The notes under the pieces: generated by a model
Database searches by the model: none
What the model saw: only the letters and a program-made list of their open reading frames with translations
Told to the model about the DNA's origin: nothing
Shown: one piece after another, positions 25,701-37,700 of the stretch
Layout: every line of letters starts with the position of its first letter
How positions within the stretch are numbered: the first letter of the stretch is position 1
Program-made: the position numbers and the translations under genes
DNA from: Glandiceps talaboti
Lineage: Eukaryota; Hemichordata; Enteropneusta; Spengelidae
Direction of reading: 5' to 3'
DNA: 64,000 nt
NCBI RefSeq assembly: GCF_964340395.1
Contig: NC_135568.1
Location: 9,532,776-9,596,775 of the forward strand

Positions 25701-28700
25701 CCCATTCAATGTTTCAGAAGTAGTTCTGCTGAGCACAGTCCCTCTGTATAGAGACTGTGTGCTGAGAGACAACATGGGTGATACAGGTTCATAACTCCAC
25801 ATTAGGGAGTTGGAACTTGGTAGACTTGCATATGATTTGCATGTCATTATCGGCTACACCATCTGTAGCCCGAAAAGTAGCCAGGGATAGAAGGAAAAAA
25901 CAATCAATCAATCATTCGACCAAATAATGAATCAATCGATCGATCGATCGATTACATGCTCGCTATGGCCCCTGTGGTTTGTGCAGTGGCTGATAACCCA
26001 ACTCTTTGCCTGTGTTTGCTGTTGAAGTATTATCAGTAATGGATAGTGTAAGACCTTGAAGGAATTATACTGTCAGTATAATTCCTCCAAGGTAAGACAA
26101 AAGCCATGGTCACATTGGTTTATCTTTGTTATTCATTCTTATCCGACGCAGTCGTCCTTTTTCCAACTGACAACACAGTTGATGTTGTGCCAAGATCCTG
26201 GCTTTATGGCAAGGACCTCAAACAGTGTTGGTGGCCACCACACAAAGGCCTGAAGTTTACCAATATGATCATGAACTTGGAACCCTCCCAACCAGGCTGG
26301 GAAAGCTATGACGTGCAGCTCTTAAAAGAAACAGGTTGGTGTGTGTTATAAGTAGTTGCAGTATTTTATTGAAATTTGGAACATTTAGAGTTAGAGGTAA
26401 AGGATGTATTACTAGCTATGTATTTAATCATCTGAAGGACAGCAGTAACTAACTGTTTATTCTCAAGTTGATGGTGTCTTCTGTGCTCCCTCTGACAATG
26501 ACTGGACCATCCCAAGATTATTCTGTCATTTTATCTGTTAGAAGTTATCTTTAAATCAATAATGTGAGAAAACATTAAAACCCTAAAAATTAGGAAAGAG
26601 ACATATCTTAATTGGTGTGGAGATTTTACTCTTAGACTGATAATATACATTTATGAAATATATTCCTGAAGTACCCTTTTTGTGACTTCTTTGAGACATG
26701 ATATGTATCTTTCCTGTCAATATAGAGAGCTTTGAGCGGGCACGCAAGGCCTGTAAAAAGGCAGAAGATGGCCTCAGTGACCTTGCCACCTCTGAAGAGG
26801 ACCAATGACGGAGGTATAGAGCTGTAAAGCCAACTTTATGTATTGTACAAAAAATGTCAATCATGAATTTTTAGCTGGGCCTTATCACAAACATAGGAAT
26901 CTTAGGCAGTCTACAACTTATCTTATAACACAAGATGTCATCCTATCCAGACCTCATGATCATATCTAATATGCATTGCTATTGGTCAATGACACACCAC
27001 GTGATCAGAATCATATCGCGCTGTTCCACGATCAATGACGTACCAGTCAAAAAGTATGTGGTAATGTTCCCCAAGGGAAACATGACCATCGGTTGTTGCC
27101 TGGTAACAACGTCATCTCATGCGTGTGCATGCAGACGACATTTGCATAGCCCAACAATTGTTTGTAAACAATGGCTTTCTTGTCTGCAGCCGCAACCAGT
27201 ATTGGCAGCGAAACTTCTGATTCTTGTTTGGTGTGTTATAAAACACATGTCGACTGACATTATTAATGCAACGTTGTATGTTTGTTCCCCTCAGGACTAG
27301 CCAGTCACACCAAAACAGTCTTGTTTCCCCTTGGGCTATGCCCTCGGAGGAAACGAGACTGTTTTGGTGTGACTGGCTAGTCCTGAGGGAACAAACGTAC
27401 CGTATTGCTCTCAGTGTCAGTCAACCAACATGTGTACATTGTTACAGTATTATTAGGTGATGCCCATAGGGGAAAACAAAATGATGCACAGGTTGAGCAT
27501 CATATACAATAATTGAAATGAAGTGTTGACTAGGGCCATGTCAATTTGATTTCTTTGTTGAATCATAGATCCAGTAAATAAAAGAGATCGATGCAAGCAT
27601 GAAAAAAAAATCCTTGAAAAATTTCCTCTACACATTTCTACTAATGAAAAGTTGGGTTGGCCTTTTTTTAAAATCAAATACATAGGCATCCTGCACCACA
27701 AGACCTCATCTTATCCAGATTTCGCAAGCCTAGTGAATGATAATTTACTTTTCACATACAAAACTTTTGTTTCAACAGGCGTAAATGACCAAAGCATTTT
27801 CCCAGTGATCACGACTCCAGTGACGGGGGTGACGATGAAGACGGTAGGAAAGACTTGGAGGAAAGAAAAAAACAAAAGCTGTTCAAGGTGTCAGGAAACA
27901 AGTAAAATCAACCCAGTATTTGCACACCTATTTATATATAATCCCATGATATCCAAGTTAGTGTTACGTCATAATTCTACGATTAGGATGGGCGGACTGA
28001 TATAAACTCGAGCAGTAGGCGAGAATTTATAAAAGTCTGCCCATCCTACGAGTAGAATTATGACGTAACACTAACGTGGGTACCATGGGATTATATATTT
28101 ATCTCATAAACAAAGCGATAAATATAACAATATTTTTTTGAAACTAGATCACAAATTATAATTGGGATGTTTTATCGAACTATATTTGTGTCAGCGAAAA
28201 AACAAAAACATTATGAGGTCATATGCAAATTAGTGTGATGACCTGACCGTCTCGCGCTGATACAGCTGCTCACTTTTCGTTTGGTCTCCGACTTCCGATG
28301 TTTTGATTACAAACAAATCATCGCAAGTACGTCACAAGAAAATTTCTTGAGATATTTACATTGATAGTTCGTAGAATCATTACTCTCGGTCTAAATTATT
28401 AGATATTGACATCTAAACGACAGCGCATATCAGAACTTTACAGTGCAGTGCTGTCACTGCGTCAGCTGGGTTCCGTACCGTCAACTGAATCCGGCAGCCG
28501 AAACGAATGTCATATGCACTTCTAGACTCAATAAAATTTTATAACATTGATAATGTTCTACCCAATCTAAATAAAATATTGCCGACATGCCACTTTTTGC
28601 AAGAAAAACATAAACTACACTGTACCGGCAGTGATTTGAGTACATGTATTACGAAATATCCCGGCGAAATATATGCACTCTCAAAGTAGTTCCTGTAGAA

Positions 28701-31700
28701 CAGGGGGTATACGGGTGTTTCTTTTTGTCCTGTATTACGTCACACTGTGGAGAATATGGCTGTATTTATGAAATAATTAAAAAAATACCATGTATTCAAT
28801 GACCTGTTTAACAGAGTTCGACCTTCTTGAGTGTAAAAAGCGTAAGAATAAAAGAAAGAGAGAGAACAACCTTGCTTGTGGTTGTCCGACGGCCACCATT
28901 ACGTTGGAATGAGGGTGCTATGACTTTGGAATGTTAGGTCGGGTCAAACGCAAAAACCTTTCATGAATGTAAGTCGAGTCGTAACATTTTTTGGCTTATC
29001 AGGCTAATCCTTATGTCGGCCCTGGGCCACTTTTGGATTTGAGTGTGAACGTAGTCGTACTCTGGGTTTTTGTTTTTTACTTATACCTCGTTCACACTCA
29101 AAACCAAAGTGGCCCAGGGCCGAAATAAGGATTAATCTGTTAAGCCAAAACAAATCACGGCTTGGAGTTAGTTCGGGTTCATACACGAAAGGTGGTAAGG
29201 CTTTTGATCCAAAGCCAAAGTGCTCTCACTCCACTCAAACCATCAAACAAGCCATATTCTCTCTCTTTCTACCATTCCTACATTTGTTGCTCAAGAAGGT
29301 TGAACTTTGTAAACCAGGGCCATTTTAATAAACTTAGAAACTCAAGTGAAGAAAATAATGAACAAATTATACAGAATAGATCAAGACGACCAGGGAGAAC
29401 AGTCGAAAAGAACACATACTTAATATCGATGTTCATGAAAGTGCCCTTTGGAGTGGACAACACCGTAGGGTATGGTAGGAAGGGGTTACTTTAGGGACGT
29501 AGAAATTGAATGATACAGAATGGGTTGTGTGTGCGTATTCAGTGCTTCTATGCTGAAGTCAAACACCGAGGACGTCCTAAAGTCGGTTGAACCATTCACA
29601 TTCAAAATAGTTTATGTCGGCTTATCTTTTACCCCAGCCCTAAACCCCCCCGGGCCCCCCCCCCCCTCTTGTCTGGGACTAAATGAAGTATATATATTTA
29701 TATATATATATATATATATATATTGTCTTGCATTTTTTGAATAAATGAATGGACCTCTTTATCACCGTACTGCTATAAAAATAAATATATAAATCAACAA
29801 ATAAATGAAAAAAAATTATATACTGGGGTATTTCCAACATAAAACTTAACCCTGCAATGTTATGATAACATGGTTAAAGTCTTCTGCTACTTATGTTTCC
29901 TGTACACTCTTTCAATTATATATTCCAGGTACGCCATCTCAGTACCTTGGGAGGTGTTTCTTCCAAGGATGTGGTGGAGAGGATAATGGTGGCCATGTTC
30001 TCTCAATCATTATCCACGATCTACAACTGGCTGGGAAAAGGGAAACTAAAAAATCATGCCCTTTCACAACTGAGTATTGCAACAATTATCAAAGGTAATT
30101 TCTCAATTAAGATTTTGCATGTATCCTAACAGAGGGATAATGTCTCTGCAAGGCGAATTCTGTATTATTATTTATTTTTCAGTGCTGCTCACATTGATAT
30201 TCAGTTTTACTTTATTAGTTTATTAACCAAGGTAATGAAATGAGTATACCAGAGTAATGCAGTACATTATAAATAATCCTAATTAACCCCAGGATTGTAA
30301 GAGGCACAAGTGATGGACTTCTATATTCTCTCATGGTGCCAAATAATTTGACAAAAGCTTTTAGAGTGATATTCATAAAAATTATACCATCCAAATTATG
30401 ATATGTCTCAAAAAAGTGGCACTAGCCAGGGATCAAAGAAATAAAAAAAAAAAAAAAATCAGTAATGAATCGAAATCTCATGCAACATTTGCCATTCCAG
30501 ATGCAGCCAAACAGTCTAATGTAAAGGAGGCTGACTGTGAGGCAGCCATCAAGAACTGGCTGAAGTATGCCAGCGACCGGGATGGGGGTTGAAAAAAGAG
30601 GGCAGAAAAGCAAAAAGGTACAATTATAGTGTCATATCAAATATTCATGACCTCAGTGAACTAAATCAAGATCACAGATGTCAGCCTGACTTCAAAATAC
30701 TCATTTCTTTATGGTGCATATATATTTTTCCAATCAGTTGACTTGTTACTTTGTAAGTTGTAACTGTGAAAGAGGAAGTGTGTTGAAACCAGCCTCCAAA
30801 ATGTTGTCCCTGCTTTCAGGAAATTCATGTTTTACTATTGAAACTATAATTGAAGGTCTCGTGAAGTGTTTGACATAGAAACATTTAATTTTTACCTTGT
30901 CAGCCATGAAGATATGCTGTAACAGTTAAAAATATTGGTAATAATTTTATCTTTTTTCAGTATCTGGCAGTTTACATGTATAAATGACTTAATTTTGACT
31001 CACATGCTGGAGTCTGAGAAAACACCTATGATTTAAAATCAACAAAACATGACTGCCTAAAATTTTACTTCTTTATTTGCAGAAAGAGATAGAGAGCAAG
31101 CAAGGAAGTTCAAGGCTCTTAACCTGAACCTTGACTCAAGTGATGATGAACAAGAGTGATTTTTAGCACAACTGAACTGAGGTTCAGTAGTGCTATAGGG
31201 ATGGCAAAGTGTCTGTCTGTCTGTATGTGTGTGTGTGTGTGTAAACAACTTAAAGTCAAAAACTGCTGGACCGATGGCTTTGATATTTGGTGGTCATGTT
31301 ACTTCTGGTATCTAGTTGGGAAATTGTTCAAATGAAAATGATAGTATCACAGATATGGGTTTTGGGTCAAAAAATGTGATTTTTGGTCAAAAAACTTAAA
31401 CTCCAAAACTACAAGGCAGATTGGCATGAAATTTGGTGGGGACATTCTTAGGGGTGAGTAAATTAAGATTTGTTCATGACATGATGATTCCCTCAGTAAT
31501 ATGCAAATTAGGGCTAAAAATGTGTCTTTTTGGTCAAAACGCTATAATTCCAAAACTACTCAGCAGATTGGGCTGAAATTTAACAGGGATGCATCTGTGG
31601 GTGTATAGACAAAGAAATACTAAGCATACTATGATTTCATGAGTGATATGCAAATTAGGTGGAAAAATGTTCATTTTTGGTCAAAAACTTATATCTCAAA

Positions 31701-34700
31701 AAGAACTTGGTCAATGAGACTGAAACTTGGGGAGATGTTTCTGAAAGTGTTATTCTTGCAGATTTTCTTCAAAAACATTTGGACAAAATCAAAATGATTG
31801 CATCACATATGTGCATTTTGCATCAACAAATGTGATTCTGGGTTTGAAACTCATGCAAAATGAAAAGTTATAGTTTTATAGATGCAATAAAATCATTAAA
31901 ATCTTTTATGGGCTACTTCACATGTCAATGTCAATTGCATGAAGATTACCCTCTGTTTAAGGTTGCTTGGAAACACTGTTTTAAAAATACTCTCTATGAT
32001 TAAACAGGTTCATTCTGTGCTACATACATAATACAGTCTTTGGGGTCAAGAAAGTGTGATTCACCAAATGAACATGTATACCTAGCATGCTCACCATGCG
32101 AATAAATATTTTCAAAACAGTACATTGTACAGTTGTGCTACAACACCATTGGTGGTATTTTTAGCTTTCAAAGTTGGTGTGAGGAGACATTGTCCATAGG
32201 GCAACCATTTTATTATAAATTCTGCCATGTCTACAGCCTTTATTACTTTGAACTCTGTTAGCAAGATGTCATACATTCCACACACAATTACATTTAAGAT
32301 AAGTTTTAGATATTTCCAAATATTCAAAAAAAGAAAAGAAAAAAAAAGCGGGAACTGTGTAATATCATTACTTGTACACTAGCAATAAATATTTGATAAA
32401 ATCCAATATTTTGTGTCTTGTTTAGTGTATTTGAATCACATTCAGCCCTGTATGGAATCTCTGATAGATCTGTGGGCAGCTTGCCATTATGCAGTGAAGC
32501 ACCATTGGGCCAACAGTGGCCCAACGTTGGGCCAACCTTACCACCAATTAGCAATGTTGGGCCAACGTTGTGCCTACCTATTTCTTGCCACTGTTGGGCC
32601 AACGTTGTGCCAACCTATTTCTTGCCACCAGTGAACCAACGTTGGGCCGACGGACAAAACGACGTTGGGCCAACCTCAGTTCCTGACGTTGGCCCAACTG
32701 ATCTACTTTCGTTGGGCCAACGTTGGCCCACCACAGGTGTGCTATCTGGGGCTTACATACCACAGAGTTCACAGTATGTAAAGACTAAGTCGCACTACTT
32801 GTGGCCATTCTTGAGAAACATGCATGTAAGAAAGTTTTATTTGAATCCACTCCTAGTCAAAATTTCATGAACTTCATTGTAATTAAAAATAGCTGGATTA
32901 TTTCACAGTGTGATGTTCATATTATTTCTCCTTGATGATCACTGTAACCAAAGCACAATTCCAAGTGTAACGTCATTTGAAGGAGTAAATCATTTCAGGC
33001 AGGGGACCTCAATGTTTTATTAATTGTTGCAAAAAGTTCTAGAGATGCAAACAATTGAAATTTATCCAACCAAGTGAATAGGTAAATCAAGATTAGGCAA
33101 TCAGGTTTTTTTATCTACCAAAGTTAACAGAAAAATCGTGAAATTGTTTTTCTTGATCTCTCATGTCAAAAGATCCGATATCGGTGAAAATTGGAATAAT
33201 ATTCTGATTCTGTGAGTAACAATACTTCATGTTTAACATGTGTTAAGCACCCTAAAACATTAATTATTGCTGAAACATTAGCTTGTGTTGATGAAACAAT
33301 AAAGATATCTAACCTGTATGTCAGTTCGATGGCTGTACTCTACGGCTGATTGCTTTCTTTTGTCAGTCTCGAACCTTGAGTCCTGCTCATTATCTTCTTC
33401 ATCCTCTTCCTCGTCATCAAACATTGGTACTAAAACTTCTCTAGCTTGCCAACAAATGGTTCCTGTAGATAATACATTGAAACGTTAAAGGCAAAGTCCA
33501 GTCAGACTTATTTCAACTTTCAGTACACTTGCATTTATTACTGCGATCAACTTAAAGGAAAATTCCAGTCCGACTTATTTCTATCTTTTTAGTACACTTG
33601 TATTGATTACTGCTATCAACTCAAAGGAAAAGTCCAGTCAGACTTATTTCTACCTTTAGTACACTTGTATTGATTACTACTATCAACATAAAGGAAAAGT
33701 CCAGTCAGACTCATTTCTAACTAAAGTACACTTGTACTGATTACTGCTATCAACTTACATATGATTGTGGGTGATAAAATAGCACCTCAGTAACTTATTC
33801 AGCTTTGAAATTTTGAGGGAAAAAAGACCTACTGCACTTGACGTATACATCCAATTGCGGAGGTGTTGCAAAGGTTTGTGGGGAGGGGGGGTAGATTCTG
33901 GTGATGACATCATGAACACACTAATCTCTTGTTGTGAAACTCTTCATAATAAAGTCACCTTCACAGAGGTCAACAGGTGTTATTTTCCAAATGTTTGGAG
34001 ATCATTTCACAAGTTGCAAAAGTGTGCCATTTGTCTTTTCACAATAAAGGTTTACTTGTCAAGCACTTAGATATAATTTTCACACATTTTTTAAAGTGGA
34101 TATGTTTTAATGTGTTGCAATTATTGAGATTCAAAATAGATGACTTTGTATATGTTAGTTTTTTCAAATAAAAAAAAACATAGTTGAGTGATTTTATCAA
34201 TTAAGAAAGTCAAAATATTCACTTCTCATCCATAGGGCAATTTATTTTATAGCTAAAATCATGTAGGCTTGGCCCACTGTTTCACTCATGGAACATTACA
34301 TTTTTGAAAAAAAAAAAAGGTAGACACATGTCGACTCTAGACTAACAAATAACAAAGACACAATAAACAGCAGGATCCTTTTCCCAATACCCATACTGAG
34401 CTGTGATATGCATTGCTATTCTTTCAAAGTGTGGTTAAATGGGCTTCTCATGAAGCATTAGCACATGGACTTGATGATTTTAATGGCTGCAATTGTTTAT
34501 TTGCTAACTGTTAATCAACATTTAAACTTGACTGCTTCTACAATGTGCACGGCACCTATGTAATTGTTTCTTTTGAATTAAAAGTTGTCCGAGGGTAATA
34601 ACTGTCATGTTGCATGAGTGAAACACCAAGCCTACATCAGTTTAGCTGGAAGCAATTTGTGATCGAAACATAAAATGACATACCTTGAGCACCTGTTAAG

Positions 34701-37700
34701 AAAGTACTCTGATTGTGGGCAATGGAACGACTGATTCCAAAATCAGCTAATTTTGCAACACCATTACAGTCAATCAGTATGTTTTCAGGCTACAAGAACA
34801 GGACCAAAAAGACACATTAGTGAAGTTTGTTGTCTCTCAGTAATCATCTAAAGGGTAAATGTTGTATTGCCTATAAAGTAATCTTGTGTAATTAACATCA
34901 AATACATACCTCATTAGGTTTCTTTCTACAAGTCATTGCTGAAGACATAGTTCCAAATACTTAAGTATTTAGTAACTAAATGTAATTATTATTGAAAATT
35001 TCTCCTCTCAGAGTCAAAACATTTCTCAAATTTTCACTGACATCTCGTCAGCATCATCAGGGGAAAATTCATTCTCCCACTAAATGTGATGTTAATTGGT
35101 GTCGTACAATTCACTTAACGTTCATGACATCATCAGAAATGTCTACTCACAATATAAATATCCATTGAGGCAACTGTGGTTTCTTTGTCTATGAAAAGAT
35201 AGAAGTTGCTAACGGGTAACATCTACTGTAGTTCAAAGCAAATATGCCGTGCTTTGTCTATCACTGCTGCAATGACGCATATGACACACATAATAAAATA
35301 CACTAGCTGTCAAGAATCCCTACCTTGAGATCTCTGTGTATAATCCTTGGGTCACAGTTGTGGAGAGTTCTCAGTCCTCTAAATAGAGCTAACACCAACG
35401 ACTTTGACTTTTCATCCAGGTTGGTTTTGTCTGTCTTTAGTTCACCGATGTATGTACCTAATGTCTTCTCACATAGTTCCATTATGATGTACACATACTC
35501 ACTATGTTCAACTACATCCTACAACCAAAATAAGAAATACAATATTGATAATTCTTATAACTTTCAACTTCATGCTTTTTGAATATTTTGAAGCTTCTTT
35601 TATGACAAACATGAATTACTAGCTTTGTTGATGGTTTTTAAGGATTAGAATTAACATTAGAATTATCATTTTGGAGAGAAACACAGTTGTTGGGAAGAGA
35701 GCTGTACAAAAAGTTGGCACAGAACAACATTGTATGTAATCGTAAGGCGCCACTGATAAGATAACTTTAAAGGGAAACACCACTCCAGCAAATACAGACA
35801 TTTTGATAAACAATGGCTTCTGGAGAATCATTTTACATCACCTACAATTACTTGCAATTTCAGAGAAACATCAAGTTGACCTTGTGCCTTTATAGGGTAT
35901 CGTTGCTGTGAGCTATTGCATCATGGGAGTCAGCAGAAATAACATAAGTCATTGTTGCACATTGAATATTCATGACTCCTGAGTGCTCACTCCCTATAGT
36001 GTAAAACATCTCTCATGAATAGTCAATGTGCAACCATGAATATACATTTATATCCAGTGTTGTAATTCCTCTCCTTTATAATTTACAATAATTATGAATA
36101 CAACTTACATGATATTTCACAATATTATCAGACGCAAGAGAAGGGTTATTGACGATTTCTAGTTCTTTGTGGATGAAAGGTGATGTTTTGTCACTTTTGA
36201 AGATTCTTTTAACAGCCACTTCTTGTCCACTTGACAAGTCAATACCAAGCAACACCTTGGTTCCTTCACATCTGAAAATGTACAAATGTTAAAAGAATTC
36301 TAAGAATTTATCTATGAAAGTGATTCCATTTTCATGCTAAATTTGCTGCAAATACAGTAAACTGTAAACTGAAAAGGGCTTAACCAAATACTGTTGTAGG
36401 TTATCTGCTCACAGTAATTTGGTACACAGACTTAGTATTCCAGGAGACTTCCCTGTATGGCTTGACATGTACTGCTTTATTATGACAGATATTGTCAAAC
36501 CGAATAGCCAAGTATGTTGTCTAGAATCATGACTGTGCATCTGTTTTGGATACATTGAAGGCGTTGATAAGTATACAAAGTAATGCCACTATTGTGAATC
36601 TACAACATAGTGTAGAAGCAACGAAGGACATAAAGTGAATGGCAAAACCTGTCCTTGTGGTTCACTGCATATATTGCTGTAAAAGAGAGTTTTATTGTGG
36701 TTGTGACTCACTGCATAGATCTCTGTAAAAAGAGTTTTTATTGTGGATGTGGCTCACTGCATATATTGCTGTAAACAGATTGGCAGTCTCTGTGATACTA
36801 CCAAACTAAGGAGACTACAGAGTTTCAATGAGGCTACACAATGCTTTTTGTTCTTGTTCATAAGGACAACACATTGGCAGTCTCTGTGATACTACCAAAC
36901 AAGGGACACTACAGAGTTTCAATGAGGCTCCACAATGTTTTTTGTTCTTGTTCGTTAAGGACAACACATTGGCAGTCTCTGTGGTACTACCAAACTAAGG
37001 AGACTACCGAGTTTCACAATGACTTTTTTATATCTCGCATAAGGTTTAAAGTTAAACATTACATACAACAAAATACTGACAACAAATGTTGTGTGATCCA
37101 TTAAAAACATTGTGCAACCTAACAGAAACTCTATACCCTCTCTATTTTAAATTGGTAGAATGTACAGTATAGAGAGAGCATACATTATGTACACGTAAAT
37201 AATCATTGAATGTCACTAATTTCACAAATTCTAACAGCAGCACACTCTTACCCAGTAGCTATACTATATTCATCATCAGTTTCACATAATCTGATGTTTC
37301 CAACTTGTCTACATTGGTCGTCTGGTAAGGCCATCAAATTTGTCAACTTTTCACGCCAGACTCCATGCCTTGACTTCCAACTTGGAGAACTGAGGGATGC
37401 CTACATAAGACATACATGTGGAGGAATAAAGTGTGTTGATTTAGTACAAGTATTGTACTAAAACTCCAAAGGCTAACTCTGTACACAGACACATAGTACA
37501 ACACAGATATGTATTTCATACATATGTACATACATACATACATACATGCATACATATGGGCATGCACGCACGCACACACACACACATGTATATGTAAGTC
37601 ATGTATGTTGTAGACTAATTCATACCTAACAATTGTGATGTGAAGATATACATATCAATTAATTCAAATAACAACATAAACAAGTCCTCAAATTTACAGT

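Larger units (their letters stand above)
26106..31159 (+). pseudogene. DUF4806-type gene, nested antisense in the kinase-gene intron, two in-frame TGA codons
   Basis: Recognised exons: A ~26106-26334, B 26726-26813, C 27806-27901, D 29929-30094, E 30501-30617, F 31083-31159 (stop TGA). A/B carries the N-terminal module of this family (NTVDVVPRSWL, QCWWPPHKG, GWESYDVQLL, SFERARKACKKAE). C is acidic then basic (DGGDDEDGRKDLEERKKQK). D/E is the DUF4806 domain (LGGVSSKDVVERIMVAMFS, IYNWLGKGK, then AAIKNWLKYASDRDGG). F is a charged tail. Phases agree at A/B, B/C, D/E and E/F; at least one exon linking C and D was not found. In-frame TGA codons lie at 26,806-26,808 (exon B) and 30,590-30,592 (exon E). 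CGA to TGA transition is the simplest origin, making this a decayed copy. Function of the family is unknown; it is often multicopy and transposon-like (inference). The start is uncertain, as an acceptor-like AG lies at 26,151. Confidence 0.65.
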
